Of a stretch of DNA of 33,213 nucleotides, positions 11,235-21,229 are shown piece after piece (position 1 is the stretch's first letter; every line of letters begins with the position of its first letter). Source of the stretch: Schoenoplectus triqueter (Eukaryota; Streptophyta; Magnoliopsida; Poales; Cyperaceae); NCBI GenBank assembly GCA_964058805.1, contig CAXKVV010000116.1:1-33213 (forward strand). The letters run 5' to 3'. Position numbers and translations under genes: made by a program. Under the pieces are notes generated by a model, which saw only the letters and a program-made list of their open reading frames with translations, did no database searches and was not told where the DNA came from.

Positions 11235-12024
11235 GAATAGAGTTAGTTGTTTATCCTTCTCTTCTACATGATTTGCTTAGTTTTCTTCTCTTTGTTTATT
11301 GTAGCAATCTACTTGATTGCTTCTTCCTTAGCCTCTACCTCCTTTGTCGGAGTTAACCCATCCTCTATTGGGATTGTAGTCGTCTCTTGATGACTCTCCC
11401 TTCATGTAAAAAGCCTTCTCATCGCCTTTATCTTCTGTTTTTGACATTCTTGATTCATGAGTCTGCAATGACCCTATAAGTTCATTAAAAGAATAAGTGT
11501 CTAGATTTTTGGACTCTTCTATTGCTGCTACCACATGATCGAACTTGGGTGTTAGACTTCTCAACACCTTTGACACCACAATCTTCTCCTCCATGGTGTC
11601 TCCAAATACTCTGATTTGATTGACCACCGTTTGTACTCTTGAAAGAAAATTTTGTATTGTTTCTTCCTTGTTCATCTGCAATATTTCAAAGTTCCTACGT
11701 AGGTCTTGAAGTTTGATTGTCATGACTCGAGTATTCCCTTGAAATGCTATTTTCAGAGTTGTCCATGCTTCATTTGCATTGATGGCTACTGCAATTTTAG
11801 AGAAGATGGCGTCATGAACTGCTAGTTGAATGTAGAAACAATGCTCTTGTATCTTCCTTCTCATTTTCTTGCCGGTTTGGATCTAGATCTGGTACACCAT
11901 TGTTAACCAAATCCCATAAGCCCTGAGACTTGAACAAGGTCACCATCTTGATGCTCCAGAATTTATAGTTTTCTCCCTTGAACAGCGGAATCGACGGATT
12001 CGAATCTCTGATGTTTTCTGCCAT
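11235..12024 (-). pseudogene. Copia gag, decayed
   Basis: Minus-strand gag starts at the ATG at 12024 (MAENIRDSNPSIPLFKGENY, with FWSIKM after it) and continues through a frameshift at about 11850 into EAWTTLKIAFQG, LRRNFEILQMNKEETIQNFL and HVVAAIEESKNL, typical of the UBN2/retrotran_gag family of plant Copia elements. A TAA interrupts GRG-GRSNQ near 11325, and a second TAA lies in the damaged zinc knuckle (CYN retained, the rest deleted). Each is one C-to-T change from CAA. Gag forms the retroelement particle and packages its RNA; this copy should not make a full product. Confidence 0.82.
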
Positions 12025-12059
12025 GGTCGGATCTGCCCTGATCTCTCACCTTTGACTAT

Positions 12060-12173
12060 GATACCAAATTATTGGAATAATACAAGGACCACCAAATAAA
12101 TAAATAAATAATTGTTGGAAATAATGGAAATAATGGAAGGATAAACAAAATTGTTTATCTCTTGATACCAAAT
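12060..12173 (-). repeat. Duplicated primer-binding site / LTR-edge region
   Basis: Two copies of TGATACCAAAT, the plus-strand image of a TGGTATCA primer-binding site complementary to initiator Met-tRNA, lie at about 12058-12068 and 12163-12173. Each is next to an LTR-edge-like (A)TTGTTGGAAATAATGG or ATTATTGGAATAATAC sequence, with a short (AAAT)n run between. The LTR edge and primer site appear to have been duplicated locally. The one abutting 12174 is next to the LTR and would be the usable one. Confidence 0.55.
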
Positions 12174-12524
12174 TGTTGGAAATAATGGAAGGATAAACAA
12201 ATAAACTAACAAATAATTTCTGCTGAAACTCTCTTCTTAATTCATTGCATATTGGAGACATACAATTACATAATGTTCTATGGTTTATATAGCATAGAAC
12301 TTTCTTAAATTAACTCTACTACATTCCTAAAATATCATCCACTATTTCCTATAAATTACCCCCACTAACTCCATTACTTTCTAAATATAATTGCTACTAA
12401 TTTTGACTCTTGTCTTTCCTAAAATAACCATATAATAATTCTATCCTTGCTGAAATTAGTTTTACTAAAAATAATTTCCTAAATAGAAATATTCTAAAAA
12501 TATATTTTGAATCAATTCTCAACA
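12174..12524 (-). repeat. 5' LTR of Copia element 2
   Basis: This 351-bp LTR is nearly identical to 10151-10545 apart from the 44-bp duplication in that copy. It ends precisely at the TGTCT target duplication at 12525-12529, after which TLP coding sequence resumes. Confidence 0.88.
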
Positions 12525-12721
12525 TGTCTGGCTCTGCGAACTGACAAGTACTGTTGTACTGGTCTATATGGGTCCCTGACAAGTGCAAACCAACACTTTT
12601 CTCTCAGTTATTCAAGTCAATTTACCCTCGCGCTTATAGTTATGCATTTGATGAACAAACTAGTCTCAACGTGTGCAAGGCTACTAGATATTTAATTACA
12701 TATTGTCCACCAACAAGGTGA

Positions 12722-13163
12722 AAAATGTATGAGCATGGGGTATCATTACGGCCATTGCAGGAACTAGCATTTGCACCATTACAGAGGACTTTAGTGATGG
12801 AGTCTGGATTTAGCGCTTATGTAGAACTATGTGCTTGCTAGACGTAGCTTTTGATCTTTGTTGATTTTGTATTTTCGTCCTTTAGTAACCAGTAGTTTAG
12901 TATGTTATGTTTGTGGAGGAAGAAACAAGTCTCTCTTCTAAATTGTTACAAATTTGCTAATTAATTCGAATGAATTTGTACCATTTAATGCACCTACTTA
13001 ATGTTTTAACTTTAAACATGGATAAAACTGCAGTTGATTAGTTAACAGTCTAAAATTCTGAAAACACTCAGCATAGTCTTGAAGGGACGATTCACATAAA
13101 TTGCATTAATCAATATGCTTTCACATTTAAATAGGATTCAAATTGCCATCCTACGTTAGTCCA
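12722..13163. other. Region between convergent TLP remnant and PUF gene
   Basis: This should contain the ancestral TLP 3' untranslated region and the PUF 3' untranslated region on the opposite strand. No additional gene or mobile element is seen. Confidence 0.55.
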
Positions 13164-15824
13164 TCAGGCCCATTGGGAAGCTTGCGAAATCCTCCGCTTA
13201 ATCATTTTCTCTGAAAAATCAGAAAATTCAGATTAATATGTTAGCAGACTAATTACCAAAAAAAAGATAGATGGGGAGATCCTTATATTTTTCCTGACAC
13301 ATTTTAGTTTGCATTTGCTCAGTTAATGATTTATGATAGTTATCTTGGAAATAGGACTGATAACTGAAAAGTACCTGTTGGTACGAATAATGTTGACTAT
13401 GTACCAACAGTCTGGTATTGTCATAAAGAAACTGCTGTTAGTTTACCCAAGTTGAAGAGGATTGGTACTAGCAACGTATTGTGTAATAAAATCAGAAAAA
13501 AGAAAATTAAGAGAGCTCACCCCCTTCTTTAAATAGCTTCTCAATCATGGAGATAATACGTGGCTCATAAGTAAACCTCTTTGCGATATTTCGATAGTGA
13601 TTTATCCTGGCTAGCATGTTAGTGAACTGCTCAGTGTTTGACACCTCAAGTGCAGTCTGGACCAAACAATTTCCATACAGATCATTCACCATCATCTGCA
13701 AAATCCAAATCATAATATTAAATTGGACAGTGAGTGCTAACTCAAAAGAAAAAGCTACTCGTAAAGGATTGAGTGTAATTTCTGATATCATACAATTAAA
13801 AATAGAAATTATAAACCTGGAGAGCATCATGTCCTGTAGCTAATGTCATGATCTCATCAACCATGAGGTGTTGCTCCTGGGGTCCACCAAAACGCAAGCC
13901 CTTTTCAATGACATTTGATGCGTATTTATGCTTACTCATGTCCAGTATTTTTCCAGACAATGTTCGAATAATTGCAGAACGCTCTTCGGGCCTGCCATTC
14001 TCCAGGATATACTATATGCCAAATCAAAAACATGATATTAGGAAAATTGAAAATTTCTGTTTTGGGTATAAGCTGGCATGGAAAAATTATGTTGTATCAG
14101 GTTTCTGTGCAGCAAAATTTTAACGTTATGACTGACAATTGTGCAGGATTCCAACACTTACCTGGATGACATAATTTCCATACTGATCGTGAGAGAGAGA
14201 GTATACATTTGGCAATATATGGTTCAGCATCTCTAGCCGATTAATTGCTTCATCACAGCATTCCAGCAGCATCTGAATTCAAAATACAATCCATTATTGG
14301 ATTCCATTCCCTCTTAAGTTTGTCAACTATGAATGGGAGAAAAGCAAAAGTAAAAACAAAATGAATTGTTGACCTGAATGACATGGCAGGCATATGGATG
14401 AGCAGAAAGAGACGTTATCTTGTCAGAGAGAGATGAGATGAGAAAATCAATCAGTTCTTCAGGTACACATTCTATAATTTTTGCAATGACATGGCTTCCA
14501 TTTTGATCACATGAACATCGAATAACATGACCATCTAGCTCTTTTGCTATACTCACCCTTTTATCCATATCAACAACCTCTAGGGCCTGTATAGATATTT
14601 ATATATTTATATTCAGCAAAGTACAAGTTTGACCAAACAAAAGAAAATTCATTCTTTACATGAGATTAATTTAAAGGAGACGGATGAGCACCATTTGAAG
14701 CACATGACATCCATATTTGTGAAGCGAGAGGTTGACCACATTGCCAAGAAGGACATTAGCAAGTTCCCTTATTTGTGACAGACTTCCGTAATCAAAGTAC
14801 TATTAGATGAAAAACATAAAGAAAGTGAAAAAAATCCCAATTATGATAGTATACACAGTTTTGCCTTTTGGTTATGCTTGTTTGGCTTTTCCTCTCATAA
14901 ACTGGTGCTTTATATGTTGTTTTTATGTTTCTTGCAGCATTATCATTCAGAAAACAATGATCTGATTCTTGCAGTGCTGCCTACATATATTTTGTTTCTG
15001 ATATGACTATTGAGTTCAGAACCATTCTTTTGGTTTTAAACAGCATACAAAAATGAAAAGAACCAAATAATTATCAATAACCTTCTGAATCACTAAGTTC
15101 CCAGACATGTCAATTATGAGGTTCATTGCAATCGGTAATATCTCCCTGAAAATGATGCCCCTCTCCTCATTTGTTGCTGTCTCAAGCTTCTCCTGTAGGA
15201 ATCGGCTTCCTTGTTGATCAAAGCTGTACTTAATTAGTTTACACCAAATACATATCATTAATAAGACAATACATCTGCAAGCATACTGATTCCGCAGCCT
15301 TAACCAAAAAAAAAATGCTTTCTGCTAGCCATTGACATGAATGGGAATAAATTTAACCTAACTCAGATAAATGTACAGTAATTATATTACCTGAACTCTT
15401 TTGCATGACCGATAACTTCACACAGCTCTAGAGAATCATCACTGCTCTTACACCGGTCCAAAGGAGATTTACTTGACCCAATTAGGATCTGAGTCCTAGA
15501 TTGATGACCTGATGGCACTGGCATTGCTAATAAGCAGGCCAGTTGAGGTGCAATAACATCCACAATGCAATCATCCATAAGTGGATTGCGACTTTTCATA
15601 CTCTCGGCTGCGTGGTTAGTTAGCACTTGAAGGTTTCCTCGCTCTTCCTCTGACAACATCTGAGGCGAAAAGGAATCCTTGCTAAATATTGAATTCCATG
15701 GCGATTCAAATTGAAAAGCCTTTTCTTCCACAAGCTTGTCGTCCATTAATAATTCAACAGTCGATAGAGAAGAGAGCAACTTCCTCAGCTCAAGCATGTC
15801 TGCATTAAAGGTTTGGTTCGACAT
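13164..15824 (-). CDS. PUF (Pumilio) RNA-binding protein
   Basis: The minus-strand model has eight exons: 15824-15391, 15223-15082, 14799-14692, 14586-14374, 14272-14162, 14011-13817, 13695-13521 and 13210-13164. Junctions are GT-AG and phases agree, giving about 474 residues. The start is the first ATG of the open exon (MSNQTFNADM). The N-terminal 140 residues have no known domain; eight PUF repeats follow. Their RNA-contact helices read SRFLQ, NLVIQ, CHVLQ, SHVIA, CHVIQ, NYVIQ, SNVIE and NCLVQ for repeats 1-8. By the known PUF code this predicts 5'-UGUA-N-AUA, with repeat 4 (Ser/Ala) not specifying a base. Such proteins bind 3' UTRs in the cytoplasm and repress or destabilise mRNAs. The frame could end instead at a stop at about 13509, but GTGAGC there is a good donor and TTTTTCAG at 13211 a good acceptor. 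The protein is short, like the smaller Arabidopsis APUMs; an exact orthologue is not claimed. Confidence 0.88.
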
Positions 15825-16680
15825 AGTAACCGTCTTGATCTGATTCAAATGAAAGGTTCATTAGAGAATCATAATGTAAATTTCAGAAGGCAACAAAAGT
15901 TACAACCAGCTTAGAAAAATCAATTTGAGTTGATCAGAGTAAAAATTTGCTATCTTTCATCTTTTTCATCTAGCTGAGTGACTGAATCTAGATTTGACAA
16001 ACCCTGTTTGTACGTACGTACTCCATGTGCATTTGATAATAAATGGCAGTGATATAACTTAAATTGAACTCATCAATCACTAAAAAGGACTGCATTTAGT
16101 TTTTGAATGTTGATACAAGATCCTACCTGCTAGAATAAAAATAAGTGCTGTTCTTCTTTTCAAACGAAAAAGATAACAAAAAGAAAAGAAGAATATTAAC
16201 ATGTGATGGAACCTAAATTACAAACAAATCTAAGGTTGAAACTTGAGTCATTCAATCTATAGGTTATGGAACTTATTTGATGATTATAGATCTATAAATA
16301 GATAGAGAACTTTTTACCTCATTTATATGAAAAATTGCGCTTATTTTGAATAAAAATTAGTGATGACAACTTAAATTTATGACTTACTGATTCCGATCAA
16401 GTTGGGAAATCACTGGCGCAGAGGTGGCACAGAACGGAGAAGAGAAAAGGAGAGAGTGAATACGAGACAAAAATGAGAGGCAACTCTTTGAAAGCTTCCT
16501 TCACATGAAATACATGCTATTTTACTTTTATCCTTTGAGATGCTACAATTTGTGGAGCATTATGTTGTCATTTAGCCTAACAAATTTATTGGTCCGTTAC
16601 TTTACTCTTAATAAAGCAAAATTTACACCGATTCTGTTTTTATAATGAGTAAACACATGTCATGTCCACAAAAAATCTAG
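15825..16680. other. Upstream region of PUF gene
   Basis: This is the probable promoter and leader for the minus-strand PUF gene. A purine-rich stretch at about 16420-16465 could lie in a 5' untranslated exon. No coding segment was recognised, and no TATA box can be singled out in the AT-rich background. Confidence 0.4.
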
Positions 16681-17339
16681 GCTTATCAATTTAATTCCTG
16701 CTGCAAATTAATTAGTGACGTCACTCGTTTATAGAAAGGGATAAAACAGTGACCCATGGAATGTTGGTTCCGTAAGGATTTCCTCACAATTAGGTTTGTG
16801 CCTTCTGGTGTTGCATGATACACAACATCAATTTGTAATTGGCTATACAGTTTGCAACTAGCAAAATAATAATAATAATAATTTACAGCAACACACAATA
16901 AAATGGAGGCTACTTGCTTCGTTGACACGAAATATATTTGACGAGTTAATTTAATAGCAACTTCTGTAGTGCATCGATATCACAGTATAAGTAATATATA
17001 TTCTCCGTCATTAAATCAATAATTATAAAATTTTCGTTCTAAAACTGTTGATGTGCTTTCTTAATTAAATTGATTAATGATTCTCAAGCAAATTATCAAC
17101 CACTATTCAGCATTACGGTCCTTGTAAATAATATGCCACCTTTCCGTTTCTCTTGTCAACTTATTTTTTGACACTTGTACATTTTGAAAACTAAGATTAA
17201 CTCATGCTCATTGTATATTGAATTGTAATGACACTTGTACTTGCCTTTTAGTCTTATTGAATGGGACTCTGGTTACTTCCCAAATGCTACTTCCTGGTAT
17301 TGGAGTTTTAAACATCGAACTAATTAAGAATCTATAACG
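16681..17339. other. Intergenic region with AAT microsatellite
   Basis: It contains a short (AAT)n run at about 16865-16882. Open frames overlapping it are low-complexity. Nothing else was recognised. Confidence 0.5.
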
Positions 17340-19040
17340 ACAGAGAGATTTTAACTTGCTTTATGATGAAGATTGACAAAGGCTGCACATTGGTTGTATT
17401 AATGCTAAAACTAGTTCATACATACATCATCTAATTTCCACACAATTGTTCCATAACTAGATATCACCGGTACCAATTGGAACCCTCTATCTCCTGCCTA
17501 GACATCCAATCCTGATCAAAGCAAACCCAGCATAAACTTCGACTAAGACTGCACTTTGTAGGAGAAACAAATCAAGGATATGCAATAGAAAAGAAGAGCG
17601 GCAAAACAAAAATTACAGAAATAACAACGGTATGAAATCAGATATGGAAATGACAGGCAGAACAAGATGAAGAGTACATATTCTTCAACAACCTGTTCTG
17701 CCAATAGTTGTGGTGCATTCAGTGATGCACTGAAAATCCTTGAATTCCTCTATTTCCGTATCAGCCAATACATGCAAATCTAAGATCTGGATGCAGACTG
17801 TGTGTAATGTAAAATCAGACTTCATGGATTGCATGTGGTAGTGTTGTTGTCGCAAGCTCTGACACTCATCTTATAGGGGCATTGGAACAAGAGTTGTCAT
17901 GCAACACAGATTCTAGGAAGAAACAAACATGTAGGTGAAAAGAAACTAACATTCACCTTATTTGAACAATTTATCCCTGTTAAACTAGAACACAGAGCAA
18001 TTATCATGCCAACATAGACCCACCACACTAAAAAGATAAACAGCCTACTAGATTTCCAAAGTACTCATTGAAGTGACTTACAAGCAAAAAGGGACTCAGT
18101 AAAATCTTACGGTATACTGGCTCATTAGACTCAATATATAGAAATCTAAAGAGACCAATATAGCAAATTTTACCAATCAGTTGCCATCTTCAGAGAGATG
18201 GTGATGTTGAACTTTTGGACTACTTTGTTGTAGGACAGCAAAAAGGTCTGGATCATCATTGTGTGCGCAGCATATTTACTCCAACTACAATTCTGGTATT
18301 CCAATACAACATCAAAAGAAAATATACTAAATGCGATTCCATCAGAGCTCTATCTAGTGAACAAAAGAATAGTATAAAACAGGAATCACCTGCATAAAGA
18401 AAAGGAAACCAGTCAGGCAGCCAGGGGACAGAATGAGTTTCATCTATCCCTGAAAGAAGTAACTTCTTCTCATCCCACTCCATAACGTCTGAACCAAGAA
18501 CCAAACATCATTTTGCAACAAAGTTCTTGCAGGAAGTACAAAGGGAAAAGTCCAGGTCAATCCCTCTCTCTCTAAGACATTAAGACATTTCATCGAACAG
18601 TTGACGTACATAAAAGTTTTACACCGTTGCAGAAGCTACAGAGGGAAAGTGTGACGGAGCGGTCGTGGTCTATGACAGTGACAGGGTCTGAGGTATCGGG
18701 TGGGAGCCAATCGAACCGCGATCACAGCGGGTGGTAGAGAATTGCCGATTTAATTCGATGGTATTACAAAGTAAAGCAACGATTGATGAGCTGTCGCGGT
18801 AGGAACCAGCTCAATCAGGACCGTTCATGATGAACGGACAATCAAAATCAAGCCTGGTCCAATTGGTGAGTTCTAATTTACAATGCTTTATTGCTTTTGG
18901 TAATTGACTAGATGGGATTTCAGCATTTCAGCAAGAACCGAGTGAAACCTGATGGGCTTATCACCTGTGGGTCGTGGCATTTTGCCATCTTCAAAGAGAA
19001 GAAACGGTGTTACCGTTACTGTTCCCGATTTTGAATTTAT
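17340..19040 (-). other. Possible unrecognised minus-strand transcription unit
   Basis: The base composition is richer than the flanks, and several minus-strand segments look exonic. A TATAAAT (about 19030-19040) precedes overlapping ATGs at 18989 (22 codons, AAGATGGC context) and 18980 (30 codons, MPRPTGDKPIRFHSVLAEML). A frame at about 18740-18620 reads FDWLPPDTSDPVTVIDHDRS. A segment at 18488-18390, bounded by TTCAG and CAG/GTGATT, reads MEWDEKKLLLSGIDETHSVP, then WLPDWFPFLYA. I do not recognise these sequences and cannot join them into one frame with confidence. It may be a gene with an unusual leader, a non-coding transcript or a decayed gene. No function is proposed. Confidence 0.3.
18888..18980 (-). 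CDS. 30-residue small ORF, unknown
   Basis: ATG to TAA on the minus strand, encoding MPRPTGDKPIRFHSVLAEML followed by KSHLVNYQKQ. Its balanced amino-acid composition is unlike the AT-driven frames nearby. Its place just behind a TATA-like sequence would fit an upstream ORF or a first coding exon. No family is recognised; translation is speculative. Confidence 0.25.
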   Translation of the reverse strand: MPRPTGDKPIRFHSVLAEMLKSHLVNYQKQ

Positions 19041-19264
19041 AATAATTCTCTCTGTTTCTTCCCAATCATCTTTAATTAGTACTTAAATTGATACATGTTC
19101 ATGCATATTACAATTTTTTTCAACATAATTTTTATAGAAGAAAGTTTTGTTTATAACGAAAATTATTATAGTAGGAAATTCAAATCAATTTACTGAAGGA
19201 ACAAAAAAAAAAATCAAAAGATGAAATCGTCATACTGGGTCATCAAGCACCGATGCTACGCTTA

Positions 19265-19475
19265 ATCAAATTGGTTTAAAATGACAACTCTAAATTGTTG
19301 AAACAAACTATTATGTAAATGTTTTAAATTTTAACTGCTTGATTTTATACTAAATTAATTAAAAAATTATACATTTGTATTATAAATATAGTGTTCATGC
19401 TGTAAATCAGTTTCAACAATTCAAATTTATTGTTTGAACTTTGGAGCTAATACAATTGATTTTTGAGTAGGTCCA
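19265..19475. repeat. Diverged AT-rich dispersed repeat, copy 1
   Basis: It shares a series of words with about 20790-20955 in the same order: a TTTAAA/TTTTAACTGCTTGA-like start, TTTATACTAAAT, an ATACATTTGTA-like run, GTTTGAA, then CAATTGATTTTTGAGT. Similarity is degenerate and no termini were found. Confidence 0.3.
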
Positions 19476-19485
19476 TCAAATATAC

Positions 19486-19886
19486 TGTGAGCTCAGAGCT
19501 GGAATTTTTATATTTAAACAAAATTAAAATCAAAATTAAATATTAAAGTAAATTATTGATAAAATTTGAGACCTACACTCCACAGATTTTAGTATCCACG
19601 TGGAGTGTTCTCACTCCACGAGATTGTCACTCACGTGAAGTGAGGGTTGCACCCATGTGGAGTCAATTATTTTTATTTTTTATTTAATCCAATATGAGAG
19701 GCAAAGAGGAGAAGATGAGTGAATTTGAAATTTGGTCGCTCCACATGAGTGACAATTTCGTGAAGTGATAGCACTTCACGTGAGTGACAATTTTGTGAAG
19801 TATAGATCTCGAATTTCATATTTAATTTACTTTAATATTTTATTTTTTTTATTTTTACTTAAATATAAAATTTTGGGAGCTCAGAG
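19486..19886. mobile_element. Long inverted-repeat (foldback-type) element
   Basis: The left arm (about 19486-19583) and the reverse complement of the right arm (about 19797-19886) align over some 90 bp: GAGCTC, then TTTTTATATTTAA, AAATATTAAAGTAAATT, then GAGACCTACACTCCAC versus GAGATCTATACTTCAC. The roughly 210-bp centre contains further short palindromes around CACGTG and GTGGAG (about 19578-19665 and 19738-19800), so the transcript would fold strongly. There is no coding capacity and I could not fix a target duplication. It resembles a foldback or Mutator-like MITE. Confidence 0.6.
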
Positions 19887-19899
19887 AAATGCTAACTTT

Positions 19900-21200
19900 A
19901 TTCATGATACCTAACTCAATTTAAAATATAAAGAGTACCCTTCTTGTCCCTTAAATTGTAGAACGCGAAAATTATTCCGAAATAGTAACAATAGTTTGAT
20001 TAAGTATATTATGATTTATGACTTATGTGAAACGACCGGAATAAATTTTCATATTATGACATGCATCACAATGTTTATAAAAACCATTTTTTTCGATTGA
20101 GCGGTCTAACACAGTATGTATGTAATAATGTAATAATTAAAGTGTACAAGTACTAAGCGGCAAACTAGAACTATAGAATGAGTGCATTTAATACAGACTC
20201 AATTAATTCTTTCAACTAACTTACCATGCATACATGCATTATTTGGGGAGTCGTGATTAATTAATTAATTGTTTGTATTGGCATCCCTCATTTACAAAAA
20301 TCCATTTAGCATCATTCATTCATTTATGACAGAAGATTGGTGGAACGAATTCCTGAATCAAAGTTTTATGTTCTCATGTTCAATTTAGCAAGATGGACTG
20401 GACTGTGCACTTGAATATATGTTATGTATGCATCAGATGTATGATGTAACATATGTACTTCAAAAAGACAAAAAGTAAATGTATAACACTAACCATGCTT
20501 ATTTTTTTAAGGAAAAAACTAATCAATTATGGTTTCATACAATTGGTTCATCCAATAATTAGCTCAAAATTCTAAATAGTTCAAATTGTAACATCCACTA
20601 AATAAAGCCCATAGTCTATCAACTGGTAAACATTTTATTTATGAGTGAGAATATATCAGCAAACAATTAACTCGCAATTTTCAACAACCATAAAAGTACT
20701 TATTGTAATCAGGAAATCCGGTGCAATCTTTTTCATATAGTCATATATAACTCAATTAACAAAAATAAATGAACCTTCGAAATAACTAATAAATTTTTAA
20801 AATTTTTGACCGCTTGACTTTACACCAAATGAAATAAAAAATATACATAAATCTACAATGTAAATTTAGTATTAATGATGTATATTGGTTGCAACGGTTT
20901 TGAATTTTGCAGTTTGAAATCAATCAATTAATTTTTGAGTTAAGCTCATAATAAAGAAATACTAGCATTCCTCTTAGATTATATGAAAAGTGATACATAA
21001 CCAAGTTATGAAGCTTTTCTATTTTCTTTTAAAATTTTAGCTGAATTATGATAGCTGAATTATATGAAAATTTTAGCTTTTCTAGTTTTTTAAAATACTA
21101 GACTTCCATGGCATTTTTCATAGTACCAATCTGGTGGTCTTTTTCTGTCATACAGAAGGATGTTTATTTTTTGGCATAAAGAATCTTGTACGTTTGCATT
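19900..21200. other. AT-rich intergenic region
   Basis: No gene is seen. A diverged partner of the repeat at 19265-19475 lies at about 20790-20955, and AATTTTAGCT-type words recur at about 21030-21080. Confidence 0.5.
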
Positions 21201-21229
21201 TAGAATATAATTCATTCTATTCTATGTAG

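Larger units (their letters stand above)
10151..12524 (-). mobile_element. Non-autonomous Copia element 2 in TLP exon 3
   Basis: A 2.37-kb element in minus orientation, bounded by LTRs 10151-10545 and 12174-12524 (ends TGTTGG on one side, TCAACA on the other) and flanked by a perfect 5-bp target duplication, TGTCT (10146-10150 and 12525-12529). Removing the element and one duplication rejoins the TLP frame as [15 protein letters not shown]. On the minus strand it carries a primer-binding site, a Copia gag and a Lys-rich reading frame instead of pol. A purine run ending GGGGGAG lies next to the 3' LTR. The LTRs differ by about six substitutions in 351 positions by eye, so the insertion is fairly recent. 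It would need polymerase supplied by a related element. Confidence 0.9.
5396..12721 (+). pseudogene. Thaumatin-like protein gene, disrupted
   Basis: Pieces of one TLP (PR-5 family, secreted beta-sandwich protein with many disulfides) can be assembled. Exon 1 (5396-5459) encodes MASNYDFQLLILFFFLFMTF and the start of a Cys codon, a signal peptide ending at a GTAAGT donor. Exon 2 is 9235-9507; its phase matches exon 1, and it carries VTLVN, CTQSVWSGVQ, WSGRVW and GDCSGQLHCNG. Exon 3 begins at 9936 with DVSLVDGFN and CEVDLNVCC, is interrupted after 10150, and resumes at 12530 with the [16 protein letters not shown] and CP terminus up to a TGA at 12719. Damage: Copia elements in intron 1 and in exon 3, and three apparent 1-bp deletions (about 9261, about 9310 and about 12575). 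An intact family member would be about 240 residues. The family assignment is firm; the exon 2 donor and exon 3 acceptor are weak by sequence. Confidence 0.88.

Noticed and set aside
18650..18960. Possible C/D snoRNA (TGATGA near 18785)
   Set aside because: No properly spaced D box and terminal stem could be found.
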